Source: an uncultured Lactobacillus sp.
Lineage (GTDB): Bacteria > Bacillota > Bacilli > Lactobacillales > Lactobacillaceae
Assembly (NCBI GenBank): GCA_947252915.1
Contig: CAMXWI010000006.1
Location: forward strand, 1-14,142
Direction: 5' to 3'
Length of the DNA: 14,142 bases
The translations under genes were made by a program, and so were the position numbers. Position 1 is the first letter of the stretch. Every line of letters starts with the position of its first letter. Below are positions 1 to 6,847 of the stretch, piece after piece. A model generated the notes under the pieces. The model ran no database searches, had not been told where the DNA came from, and was given only the letters and a program-made list of their open reading frames with translations.

Positions 1-54
1 CAGAGCAACGGACTCTTAATCCGTGGGTCCAGGGTTCGATCCCCTGACTGCCCA
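1..54 (+). tRNA. tRNA-Lys (CTT anticodon), 5' end cut off by window edge
   Basis: The sequence begins inside the D arm. The anticodon stem ACGGA (8-12) pairs exactly with TCCGT (20-24) around the loop CTCTTAA, which puts CTT at 15-17 and reads the lysine codon AAG. A 5-nt variable loop follows. The T stem CAGGG (30-34) pairs with CCCTG (42-46) around TTCGATC. The acceptor 3' strand ACTGCCC (47-53) and discriminator A54 end the gene. CCA is not encoded, since TAATAA follows, so the 3' end must be added by tRNA nucleotidyltransferase. It is the only plus-strand gene, so it faces the leftward replication fork and the MFS gene. The missing 5' part lies outside the window. Confidence 0.93.
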
Positions 55-61
55 TAATAAT

Positions 62-96
62 AAAGGACGATCACTAAAGAAGTGATCGTCCTTTTT
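62..96. terminator. Hairpin terminator shared by tRNA-Lys and the convergent MFS gene
   Basis: A 14-bp perfect stem (62-75 with 81-94) encloses a 5-nt AAAGA loop. On the plus strand it ends in a run of five T (92-96), which suits termination of the tRNA transcript. On the minus strand the stem ends in TTTATTATTA, a weaker T-rich tail, so it probably also stops transcripts leaving the MFS gene, whose stop codon is about 28 bp away. Confidence 0.85.
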
Positions 97-123
97 ATTT
101 TCCCATTATTTCCCAGGGAATAA

Positions 124-1323
124 TTAATATTCAGTAACTAGTTTTTTCGTTCGCTCCAAGATGATGCTTGCCACTACAACAACTACAATCAATGCCCCAG
201 CACAGGCAATAAACAATGGCTGATATGATAATCCTTCAATTATCATTCCACCAATAGCGGGGCCAACCGCTTTACCAAAAGAAATTAGAGCATTTAATAA
301 GCCTTGATAGCGTCCCTTTTCGTCTGTCGGCGATAGTTGATCAACCACGGCAGGCACCGTTGGGAAAACCGTAATTTCACCCAGGGTAAGGACTACCATC
401 CCAAGCACAAACCACCAATACTGCTTAGCGAACACTAATACAACAAACGACATCATAATGCCACAAATTCCCACGTAAATCTTTAAATAATCGTTCTTCA
501 CATATTGATTAACAATATTCATCAACGGCTGTAAAAGGACCACCATTAACCCATTAATCGTCCAGAGAAGGCTGTATAAGGTCATCGAGATCCCGTGATT
601 AGTAACATATACTGACATATTACTAGACCACTGAGAATAAGCAATCCAAATAATCACCATGGCAATAAACATCGTCCAGATCGTAATAAGGTTTGGCACT
701 GGTAATTTCGTCGTTTTATTCTTGATAATCTCCTTTTCATCAACGGCAGCTATTCGTTGACGACTAACCTGAACTCGATAAAACTTCGCGACAATTAGGA
801 TAAAGAATAAGTATAAGATCCCCGTCAAAAGGAACAATGGCCCAACATGATTACGCACAAGTTGATAAAGGGGGCCAACAACACTCGTCGCAAAAACCAT
901 TCCAAGGTTATTGGAGAAATAGATCATATTAAATACAAATCGGCCGTCATGTCCCTTTACCATGGTCCCATATGAATTATGCAAGGTAACTAGCCAACCA
1001 TTGAAGAAACCGACCAAGGTTAACATCACAGGATAAATTGGCCAATTACTTTTCCAAACCAAGACAAACATTGTGATGACTGCCCCGATCAAGCCTTCAA
1101 TCATCAAAGTCCGTGGATTATATCGATCAAAGAGAATTCCGGCAATATAACTACCAACAACATTTGCTCCCGAATAACAAAGGATCACCAATCCAGCAAT
1201 GGTTAGTGATTGGTGTAGTTGATCATGAATATATACGGTTGTTAATGGCCAAACAAAGCTATTCCCGAAGTTAACTAAAAATACTCCGATCAGCAGCCAA
1301 TGGAGTTTTATCCCCTTATTCAT
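124..1323 (-). CDS. MFS-type transporter, probable drug or metabolite efflux permease
   Basis: A 399-residue, very hydrophobic protein with about 12 predicted membrane segments in two blocks (roughly residues 8-180 and 212-390), separated by a charged cytoplasmic loop (about 181-210). A recognisable major facilitator motif A lies between segments 2 and 3 at residues 62-74 (GILFDRYNPRTLM). The second half carries the stretch LTLGEITVFPTVPA (312-325), seen in MdtH/YttB-like drug-proton antiporters. The substrate cannot be read from the sequence. The start is supported by AAAGGAGAG about 10 nt upstream of the ATG. It lies 52 bp after dnaB, with a small hairpin between, and no clear promoter of its own is visible, so it may depend on readthrough. 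It is the only accessory-looking gene in an otherwise universal replication cluster. The MFS fold is certain; the efflux role is inferred. Confidence 0.88.
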   Translation of the reverse strand: MNKGIKLHWLLIGVFLVNFGNSFVWPLTTVYIHDQLHQSLTIAGLVILCYSGANVVGSYIAGILFDRYNPRTLMIEGLIGAVITMFVLVWKSNWPIYPVMLTLVGFFNGWLVTLHNSYGTMVKGHDGRFVFNMIYFSNNLGMVFATSVVGPLYQLVRNHVGPLFLLTGILYLFFILIVAKFYRVQVSRQRIAAVDEKEIIKNKTTKLPVPNLITIWTMFIAMVIIWIAYSQWSSNMSVYVTNHGISMTLYSLLWTINGLMVVLLQPLMNIVNQYVKNDYLKIYVGICGIMMSFVVLVFAKQYWWFVLGMVVLTLGEITVFPTVPAVVDQLSPTDEKGRYQGLLNALISFGKAVGPAIGGMIIEGLSYQPLFIACAGALIVVVVVASIILERTKKLVTEY

Positions 1324-1346
1324 CGTCTGTCTCTCTCCTTTTAACT

Positions 1347-1373
1347 AAAGAGGCTGGGATAAACCCAGCCTTT
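1347..1373 (-). terminator. Short hairpin between dnaB and the MFS gene, possible weak terminator
   Basis: AGGCTGGG (1351-1358) pairs perfectly with CCCAGCCT (1364-1371) around a 5-nt loop. On the minus strand the stem is followed by CTCTTTAG, a poor U-tract, so termination is likely partial. This would allow some readthrough from the gdpP-rplI-dnaB transcript into the transporter. The GGCTGGG/CCCAGCC stem resembles a hairpin I recall as common between genes in Lactobacillales; that resemblance is from memory and is not shown by this window. Confidence 0.55.
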
Positions 1374-1375
1374 CC

Positions 1376-2776
1376 TTATTGATCATCATGCTGATAATCA
1401 ATTGAAGCAAATTTGTTATATGTTTTATTAAACAATAATTTAACGGTTCCACGCGGACCACTCCGGTTTTTATCAATAATGACTTCAACTTCACTTAGAC
1501 TTGGTACATCCGCATCCTGTTGGTTAGCCTGCTGATTATTCCCTTGATCATCATTACCCTCTTCACGTTGATAATAATCATCACGGTACAGGAAACTAAC
1601 AATGTCCGCATCTTGTTCAATGGACCCTGATTCACGAATATCAGACAATACCGGCCGCTTATCCTGCCGTTGCTCTACTCCCCGGGAAAGTTGAGAAAGG
1701 GCAATCACCGGGCATTGAAGTTCCTTCGCCAGCTTCTTCAGTTGCCGAGAAATTTCAGAAACTTCTTGCTGCCGGTTTTCTGAATTTCCGCCTTCAATTA
1801 ATTGAAGATAATCAATGACAATCAATCCCAGATTACCAGTTCGTTTAGCTAATCGCCGACACTTGGCCCGAATCTCCGGTACTCGGATTCCCGGTGTATC
1901 ATCAATATAAATATCAGCGGCATCCAGGGTACTTGCTGCTACCCATAAACTACGCCATTCATCCTGGGTTAACTCACCAGTCCGTAAGTGATTAGCATTG
2001 ATACTGCCTTCAGCACACAGCATCCGGTTCACTAACGATTCAGCACCCATTTCTAGACTAAAAATAGCTACAGAAGTGTTATTTTTAATGGCCACATTCT
2101 GAGCGATGTTTAACGCAAATGCGGTCTTCCCCATCGCCGGCCGCGCCGCTAAAATCACAAGTTCGTCAGGGTGGAGTCCGGTCGTCATCTTATCAAGTTG
2201 CGGATACCCTGTTGCAATCCCGGTAACATCCGATTCTTGGCGAGATAATTCAAAAATCTTATTAACTGATGAATTTAATAGGTCACCAATCTTTTGCAGA
2301 TCAGTATTATTATTGCTTTCCGCTACTCCTAAAATTGAGCGTTCTGCATCATCAAGTAAGTCGGTCAGGTCTTCTGTATCGTCATAGGTCTTGCTGACGA
2401 TCTTGGTCGCTGTATCAATTAACCGACGGGAAGTTGCCTTTTCTTTGACGATCTTAGCATAGTAAACCACATCAGCTGCCGTGGGCACTGCACCAGCCAG
2501 TTTAGCCAAATATTCTACGCCACCAACATTTTCAGTTTGATTTTCCCGATCTAATTCATTCTTCAATGAAACAACATCAATCGGCACATCACGATCGTTT
2601 AGTTTGATCATTGTTGAAAATAAAATCTGGTGAGCCCGCGTATAGAAATCTTCTGGCTGGACATACTCCATGGCTTCAACAATCGCATCTTTAGCCAAGA
2701 AGGCCGCCCCCAGAACTGCTTGTTCTGCTTCTAGATTCCGCGGTGGTGTTCGATTAATTTCTGGCGCGTTATCCAT
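1376..2776 (-). CDS. dnaB: Replicative DNA helicase DnaB (B. subtilis DnaC orthologue)
   Basis: The hexameric 5'-3' helicase that unwinds the fork and recruits primase; 466 residues, close to family length. An N-terminal all-helical domain (about 13-115) begins with NLEAEQAVLGA, followed by a linker and a RecA-like C-terminal domain. Walker A is ARPAMGKT (211-218), Walker B is LIVIDYLQL (318-326), and the later motif SQLSRGVEQR (361-370) and DIRESGSIEQDAD (379-391) are typical DnaB signatures. An acidic, Gln/Asn-rich insert (about 404-427) interrupts the core between YRDDYY and the KNRSGPRGT motif. The ATG is preceded by AAAAGGAGGGC with a 7-nt spacer. It lies 34 bp after rplI with no terminator between, so it is probably the last essential gene of a gdpP-rplI-dnaB operon. 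The Bacillales/Lactobacillales name dnaC is a nomenclature alternative. Confidence 0.98.
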   Translation of the reverse strand: MDNAPEINRTPPRNLEAEQAVLGAAFLAKDAIVEAMEYVQPEDFYTRAHQILFSTMIKLNDRDVPIDVVSLKNELDRENQTENVGGVEYLAKLAGAVPTAADVVYYAKIVKEKATSRRLIDTATKIVSKTYDDTEDLTDLLDDAERSILGVAESNNNTDLQKIGDLLNSSVNKIFELSRQESDVTGIATGYPQLDKMTTGLHPDELVILAARPAMGKTAFALNIAQNVAIKNNTSVAIFSLEMGAESLVNRMLCAEGSINANHLRTGELTQDEWRSLWVAASTLDAADIYIDDTPGIRVPEIRAKCRRLAKRTGNLGLIVIDYLQLIEGGNSENRQQEVSEISRQLKKLAKELQCPVIALSQLSRGVEQRQDKRPVLSDIRESGSIEQDADIVSFLYRDDYYQREEGNDDQGNNQQANQQDADVPSLSEVEVIIDKNRSGPRGTVKLLFNKTYNKFASIDYQHDDQ

Positions 2777-2810
2777 GGATTGCCCTCCTTTTTATGGAAT
2801 ATGTTAATCT

Positions 2811-3263
2811 TTATTTTTCAGCAATATGAACGCGCATCTTAGCTTCAACATCATGGTGTAACTTAACCTTAACCGTTACATAACCCAAAGCCTTAATTGG
2901 CGCTGCTAATTCTAACTTTCGTTTGTCTAACTTAATATTGTATTGATCTTGAAGCGCCTTAGCAATTTGTTTGCTTGAAATTGAACCAAACATTCGACCA
3001 TCAGTACCGGCCTTGCCCTTCATTTCAAGAACCATATCATCGCTTTCTAAGGTTTGCTTTAATTTCTTTGCCTCAGCTAATTCTTCGGCTTCTTGCTTTT
3101 CTTTAGAACGTTCTTGGCCTTGAACCTCACTTAATGCTGCCTTCGTGGCTAACTTAGCCTTACCACGAGGAATTAAAAAGTTTTGAGCATAACCGTCTGG
3201 TACATTCTTTACTTCACCGCGCTTACCGCGTCCTTTAACATCTTCAATAAAAATAACTTTCAT
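2811..3263 (-). CDS. rplI: 50S ribosomal protein L9
   Basis: A 150-residue protein with the full L9 layout. The N-terminal rRNA-binding domain carries the signature [20 protein letters not shown] (13-32). A long charged connecting helix rich in Glu, Lys and Ala follows (about 45-75), then the C-terminal domain with [14 protein letters not shown]9 binds 23S rRNA near the base of the L1 stalk. The ATG lies 6 bp beyond the gdpP stop codon, and its ribosome binding site GAGGAG overlaps the last gdpP codons, so translation is probably coupled to gdpP. The same gdpP-rplI-dnaB order is seen in many Firmicutes. Confidence 0.98.
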   Translation of the reverse strand: MKVIFIEDVKGRGKRGEVKNVPDGYAQNFLIPRGKAKLATKAALSEVQGQERSKEKQEAEELAEAKKLKQTLESDDMVLEMKGKAGTDGRMFGSISSKQIAKALQDQYNIKLDKRKLELAAPIKALGYVTVKVKLHHDVEAKMRVHIAEK

Positions 3264-3269
3264 TCTAAA

Positions 3270-5288
3270 TCACTCCTCAGCTGTTTCTGGATCATCACTT
3301 GAATTAATGATTTCCATTAATTGTTGCTTTACATCGTCAATTGGCTGATCCTTAATTTGGGTCGCAGCGTTTGCTAAATGACCACCGCCACCCATTTTTT
3401 CCATAATTAGTTGAACATTGTAATCACCCATTGACCGAGCAGAGATTCCAACTACATCGCTAGAACGTCTCGTGATGACAAATGATGCATCGACCCCTTC
3501 AACCTGAAGCAGCATATCTGCGGCTTGGGCAGCCGTTACGGGATCATATAACTTATCATCTGCACCAACGCACAATGCTATTTTATCATTTAAAAATTCA
3601 GTGTTGGAGATTAAATGATTACGTTCCATAAAATCGTCCACATTTTCTTTCATAAAGTACTGGATCATTAAACCATCAGCACCTGCCGAACGGAGATAAC
3701 TAGCGGCATCAAACGTTCTTGTCCCGGCATTTTGGGTAAAGTTTTTAGTATCCACTTCAATCCCTGTCAGCATTGCCGTAGCTTCAAGTTTATTTAAGGC
3801 TTTCCCTTCTCGTGGTTGGTATTCAAACATTTCTGTAATTAGTTCACAGGTCGAGGAAGCATATGGTTCAATATATACCAATAATGGATTTTCTGGGAAT
3901 TCTTCTCCTCGTCGGTGGTGGTCAAAAATTACCGTCCGATTTTCTAGTCGCGAATAAAGTTTTGGCGCCATTGATAGACTAACCTTTGAATGATCAACCA
4001 TTACTAACAAACTCTTATCCGTAGCCTGATCTAAGGATTGTTCAGGCGTTACCACACAATCCTCAATACTTTGATAGTCCTTGAATTGAAAAATCAGCCG
4101 CGCGATATCAGAGTGCAGACGTTCTTGATCAAGAACAATCCAACATTTTTGACCATTCATTTCAGCAATTCGCCGAATTCCTAAACAGGCCCCCATTGAG
4201 TCCATATCAGGATTATTATGCCCAACAACAAAAATCTGATCAGCTTGGTTCATTAATTCTTGGAATGCCTGACTAATTACCCGTGCTCGAACTCTGGTCC
4301 GTTTTTCCATTGGGTTAGTTTTCCCACCAAAGAAACGAGCCTGTTCATCTTCTGCCCGGACAACTACTTGGTCACCACCACGACCAAGTGCTAAGTCCAA
4401 ATTTCGTTGGGCGGTATCTGCTAACTTAATAAAGTCAGTTTGCCCATACGAAATCCCGACACTCAGCGTAACTGGTGAATTCATTTTAGAGGTATTTTCG
4501 CGAATCGTATCCAGAATTTTAAACTTCCGTTCCTCGAGCTTATGCAGATCGATTTCGTGTCCCATCAGAAGATAGTTATCATCATCAATGACTTTCAACA
4601 ATAAGTTAAACTTATCCGCCCACTTACTTAATTCAGAGGTAACGTAATTATGTAAGTTGGAAACATCCGAATCACTCATTCCCTGTGTTAGTTCAACATA
4701 GTTATCTAAATAAATATTCCCAAGGAAGAGCCGTTCATTTAAATACCGCTTATTGATTCGTTCATACTTCGTAATATCCATCAAATAGAGGTTGTTAAAC
4801 CGCTTTTGGTAAAAGAATTCAAATTGGTGATCATTCCAGCTAACGATCGTTGGAGCGTGATCATCCTGGTGTTGGGAAACAATTTCTGCTAATTCTGGGA
4901 TACTGTTTTCCAGTTTTTCGCCGACAACAATTTGGTTACCAAAATACTTCACCATGTACGGATTGGCCCAACGAACAACTCCCCGTTCATTCATAATGAT
5001 AATACCAAGGGGCATTTCAAGAAGAGCTTCTTGCTGGCTATTTTGAACTTCATAAGTTAGATCGCTAAGGTACTGCTCAGTTTCTCCTGCAAGATGTTGG
5101 AGTTGCGTGAGGCTCAATATTAAGCCAATAATTCCTAATAATAATAAGATTATTCCCGCAACCCAGTTATAGAGAAAGGCCATCACAATCGCAATCGTTG
5201 TCGTAGCGAGTAAAAAGAGTGTATTTAGTCGCAACCGCCGATTTTTAAACACTTTTGCAATTGTATTTTGTCCAAACCAAAATCGCAT
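3270..5288 (-). CDS. gdpP: Cyclic-di-AMP phosphodiesterase GdpP (YybT family, DHH/DHHA1)
   Basis: A membrane-bound enzyme that hydrolyses the second messenger c-di-AMP to pApA, which affects cell wall, potassium and osmotic homeostasis. Numbered from the chosen ATG it has 672 residues: two membrane helices (about 21-40 and 41-60), a PAS-like sensor (about 87-172), a degenerate GGDEF domain (about 177-317, no intact GGDEF motif), then the DHH domain. Metal ligands appear intact: GHNNPDMDSMGA (356-367; H357, D361, D363), VDHS (D432), DHH (456-458) and IEVDTKNF (D513). The DHHA1 motif GGGGH is at 633-637. A GTG 9 bp upstream (first base 5297) would give 675 residues, but that GTG is part of the Shine-Dalgarno sequence GGGAGGTGA, so the ATG with an 8-nt spacer is preferred. 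It is the first gene before rplI and dnaB. Confidence 0.95.
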   Translation of the reverse strand: MRFWFGQNTIAKVFKNRRLRLNTLFLLATTTIAIVMAFLYNWVAGIILLLLGIIGLILSLTQLQHLAGETEQYLSDLTYEVQNSQQEALLEMPLGIIIMNERGVVRWANPYMVKYFGNQIVVGEKLENSIPELAEIVSQHQDDHAPTIVSWNDHQFEFFYQKRFNNLYLMDITKYERINKRYLNERLFLGNIYLDNYVELTQGMSDSDVSNLHNYVTSELSKWADKFNLLLKVIDDDNYLLMGHEIDLHKLEERKFKILDTIRENTSKMNSPVTLSVGISYGQTDFIKLADTAQRNLDLALGRGGDQVVVRAEDEQARFFGGKTNPMEKRTRVRARVISQAFQELMNQADQIFVVGHNNPDMDSMGACLGIRRIAEMNGQKCWIVLDQERLHSDIARLIFQFKDYQSIEDCVVTPEQSLDQATDKSLLVMVDHSKVSLSMAPKLYSRLENRTVIFDHHRRGEEFPENPLLVYIEPYASSTCELITEMFEYQPREGKALNKLEATAMLTGIEVDTKNFTQNAGTRTFDAASYLRSAGADGLMIQYFMKENVDDFMERNHLISNTEFLNDKIALCVGADDKLYDPVTAAQAADMLLQVEGVDASFVITRRSSDVVGISARSMGDYNVQLIMEKMGGGGHLANAATQIKDQPIDDVKQQLMEIINSSDDPETAEE

Positions 5289-5293
5289 CTCCC

Positions 5294-5302
5294 TCACCTC
5301 CC
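5294..5302 (-). promoter_or_regulatory. Ribosome binding site that decides the gdpP start
   Basis: On the minus strand GGGAGGTGA is a near-perfect anti-16S match. An upstream in-frame GTG is embedded in it and cannot serve as a start while pairing with the ribosome. The next ATG lies 8 nt beyond GGAGG, the ideal spacing. Confidence 0.8.
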
Positions 5303-5303
5303 A

Positions 5304-5355
5304 GTAGAATAGTTTAACATTCTTATCTTATCACAAACACTTTAGTAATTTTGGG
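5304..5355 (-). promoter_or_regulatory. Probable promoter region for gdpP-rplI-dnaB, exact elements uncertain
   Basis: This short gap lies between the rpsR terminator and the gdpP ribosome binding site, so a promoter for gdpP is expected here. The best candidate is an extended -10, TGA followed by TAAGAT (minus strand, 5325-5333), without a good -35. A second candidate is TATTCT at 5307-5312 with TTGTGA 19 nt upstream, a long spacer. Neither is close to consensus. Confidence 0.3.
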
Positions 5356-5390
5356 TAAAAAAATAGGATATGAGTTTAACTCATATCCTA
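5356..5390 (-). terminator. Strong intrinsic terminator of the rpsF-ssb-rpsR operon
   Basis: A perfect 13-bp palindrome (5364-5376 with 5378-5390; inner stem GAG/CTC with a 5-nt loop) is followed on the minus strand by seven T (5357-5363). It begins 9 bp after the rpsR stop and separates this operon from gdpP. Confidence 0.95.
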
Positions 5391-5398
5391 ATTGCAGA

Positions 5399-5635
5399 TT
5401 AATCTTCCGCAACAAATGGTAGAAGACCCATAATCCGCGCACGCTTAATCGCAATCGTCAAACGACGTTGGTTCTTAGCGCTTGTTCCAGTAACCCGGCG
5501 TGGCAAAATCTTACCACGTTCAGAGATGAACCGGCGTAATAAATCAGTGTCTTTGTAGTCAATGTATTCAATGTGGTTTGCGGCGATAAAGTCAACCTTA
5601 CGGCGACGACGGCCACCACGACGTTGTTGTGCCAT
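5399..5635 (-). CDS. rpsR: 30S ribosomal protein S18
   Basis: A 78-residue basic protein with an Arg-rich N-terminus ([12 protein letters not shown]) and the S18 core: [20 protein letters not shown], then [14 protein letters not shown] and [12 protein letters not shown]. It contains no cysteine, so it is the zinc-free form of S18. S18 binds 16S rRNA in the platform as a heterodimer with S6, whose gene starts the same operon. The start has GGGGAGGG 7 nt upstream. It is the last gene of rpsF-ssb-rpsR, 24 bp after ssb, and is followed at once by a strong terminator. Confidence 0.98.
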   Translation of the reverse strand: MAQQRRGGRRRRKVDFIAANHIEYIDYKDTDLLRRFISERGKILPRRVTGTSAKNQRRLTIAIKRARIMGLLPFVAED

Positions 5636-5659
5636 GAAATTTCCCTCCCCGTTAATTAT

Positions 5660-6328
5660 TTAGAACGGTACATCATCGATTGATGGTTGATCACCATCAT
5701 CGTTATCTGATGAACTGTTGTTGTCTTTATTAGTGCTCATTGCACTATTATCATCAATATTGATACCATTACCGTTAGATGAATCATTTGAATCATCATT
5801 ATTAAACGGCAGTGTACTCAAATCAACCTGATTATCTTGATTAAAGACCGGTTGATTATTCGCGGCTGGTTGAGCAGGGTTATTGTTGCTGAAATTACCA
5901 CCATTATTATTAAATGCATTATTTTTGCTAAAGTTTTGGTTGTTGTTATTAAAACCTCCATTATTACCTTGGTTGTAGCCACCCTGGTTGTTAGAACCCT
6001 GATTGCTTGACCGTGGTTCCAATAATGCAAAGTTTTCAACGGTTACTTCAGTTACGTAAACACGTTGACCTTGATTATTTTCGTAATTCCGCGTTGATAG
6101 TCGTCCATCAATGCCGACTAACGAACCCTTATGAGTGAAATTAGCGAAGTTTTCAGCAGACTTTCGCCAAATGACACAGTTAATAAAGTCAGCATCCCGA
6201 TCACCATTCTGATTTCTGAACTGACGATCGACAGCAACTGAAAAACTGCAGACTGCTGTTCCGCTACCGGTATACCGCAATTCCGGATCTCTTGTTAACC
6301 GTCCAGTCAATACTACACGATTTAACAT
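5660..6328 (-). CDS. ssb: Single-stranded DNA-binding protein SSB
   Basis: Binds and protects ssDNA at forks and recruits repair and replication proteins through its C-terminal tip. The OB fold occupies about 1-105, opening [20 protein letters not shown], with [17 protein letters not shown] (48-64) and the strand after GIDGRL. From 107 to about 212 the protein is a low-complexity Asn/Gly/Gln/Ser/Asp-rich disordered linker. The end is an acidic tip, SIDDVPF, in place of the usual DDDLPF. At 222 residues it is longer than typical Firmicute SsbA (about 170), and the excess is all linker. A second LPF motif (VDLSTLPF, 168-175) sits inside the tail. The ribosome binding site is GAGAGGAG with 9-nt spacing. 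It lies in the rpsF-ssb-rpsR operon. Its position in this operon makes it the main housekeeping SSB rather than a phage or plasmid copy. Confidence 0.97.
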   Translation of the reverse strand: MLNRVVLTGRLTRDPELRYTGSGTAVCSFSVAVDRQFRNQNGDRDADFINCVIWRKSAENFANFTHKGSLVGIDGRLSTRNYENNQGQRVYVTEVTVENFALLEPRSSNQGSNNQGGYNQGNNGGFNNNNQNFSKNNAFNNNGGNFSNNNPAQPAANNQPVFNQDNQVDLSTLPFNNDDSNDSSNGNGINIDDNSAMSTNKDNNSSSDNDDGDQPSIDDVPF

Positions 6329-6362
6329 CGGACATCACTCCTCTCAAAATATTTCGTTAAGA

Positions 6363-6656
6363 CTAACCGCGCTTAACGATCATGTGACGTAAAATGTCGT
6401 CGCTGAACTTAGATAAACGATCAAATTCGTTTAATGGTTGGTCGTTATCAGTCGTTACGTTAATAACGTGGTAAGTACCTTCTGTGTACTTATCAATTGG
6501 GTACGCGAAACGACGAGTTGACCAATCCTTTGAGTCAACAACAGTTGCACCATTGTCTGAAAGAACCTTGTCAAAGCGTTCTACTAAAGCACTCTTTGCT
6601 GATTCATCAATATCAGGACGAATGATGTAAGTAATTTCATATTTGCGTGTTTCCAT
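6363..6656 (-). CDS. rpsF: 30S ribosomal protein S6
   Basis: A 97-residue protein of normal S6 length. It opens [17 protein letters not shown], has the central [21 protein letters not shown] (about 44-64) with the conserved R-R-x-A-Y/F-P-I motif, and ends in [21 protein letters not shown]6 pairs with S18 on the 30S platform. The ATG has a near-ideal ribosome binding site, AAGGAGGTG (6665-6673), 8 nt upstream. It is the first gene of rpsF-ssb-rpsR, driven by its own promoter and preceded by a structured leader that could mediate S6:S18 autoregulation. The ssb start follows after 34 bp with no terminator. Confidence 0.98.
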   Translation of the reverse strand: METRKYEITYIIRPDIDESAKSALVERFDKVLSDNGATVVDSKDWSTRRFAYPIDKYTEGTYHVINVTTDNDQPLNEFDRLSKFSDDILRHMIVKRG

Positions 6657-6677
6657 GAATGTTACACCTCCTTATGG

Positions 6678-6739
6678 ACTCTGGCCCCTTCTCCTCATGA
6701 GAAAGAACAAGGAGAGTAGACGTTCTCTAACGTATACTC
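6678..6739 (-). promoter_or_regulatory. Structured rpsF 5' leader, candidate S6:S18 autoregulatory RNA
   Basis: Two helices can form in the transcript. The first, GAGTA-T-ACGTT-AGAG-AACGT-C-TACTC (6739 to 6714), has 10 bp and one internal mismatch. The second runs from 6717 to 6678: ACTCT pairs with AGAGT, then CCTT with GGGG, then TTCT with AGAA, leaving a two-C bulge (6683-6684) on the 3' side just before the ribosome binding site. Both helices need the bases at 6714-6717, so they exclude each other. A leader motif upstream of rpsF that binds the S6:S18 complex and shows a bulge with conserved CCG is established in many bacteria. Here the bulge reads CC followed by a paired A, so membership in that family is inferred. 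Confidence 0.5.
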
Positions 6740-6749
6740 ACAGACTAGA

Positions 6750-6778
6750 ATAATAGCATAATTACTCCTAAATAACAA
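6750..6778 (-). promoter_or_regulatory. Sigma-A promoter of rpsF-ssb-rpsR
   Basis: On the minus strand TTGTTA (-35, 6773-6778) and TATTAT (-10, 6750-6755) are exactly 17 bp apart, with an extended TGC just before the -10. Transcription should start near 6743, which gives a leader of about 87 nt ahead of rpsF. Confidence 0.8.
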
Positions 6779-6787
6779 GGATTAAGC

Positions 6788-6840
6788 AAAAAGATCTGAA
6801 ATTGCGGTCTATTATTTAAAGACGTAATTTCAGATCTTTT
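6788..6840 (-). terminator. Terminator after gyrA
   Basis: A perfect 15-bp stem (6789-6803 with 6826-6840) holds a 22-nt loop in which GTCT and AGAC can pair further. On the minus strand the stem ends in TTTTT, then GCTTAATC. It starts 8 bp beyond the gyrA stop and ends the yaaA-recF-gyrB-gyrA unit just before the rpsF promoter. Confidence 0.88.
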
Positions 6841-6847
6841 GTATTAT

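Noticed and set aside
100..122. Second small inverted repeat (ATTATTTCCC with GGGAATAAT) beside the MFS stop
   Set aside because: The stem is short, imperfect and has almost no loop; the adjacent 14-bp hairpin is a far better terminator.
5780..6010. Possible tandem DNA repeat from the AAT/GGT-rich stretch in ssb
   Set aside because: The Asn/Gly-rich linker gives repetitive DNA, but there is no regular period or exact unit; protein composition explains it.
5818..6039. Minus-strand 73-codon frame inside ssb
   Set aside because: A frame-shifted reading of the Asn/Gly-rich repeat codons of ssb, with low-complexity Ile/Thr content and no ribosome binding site.
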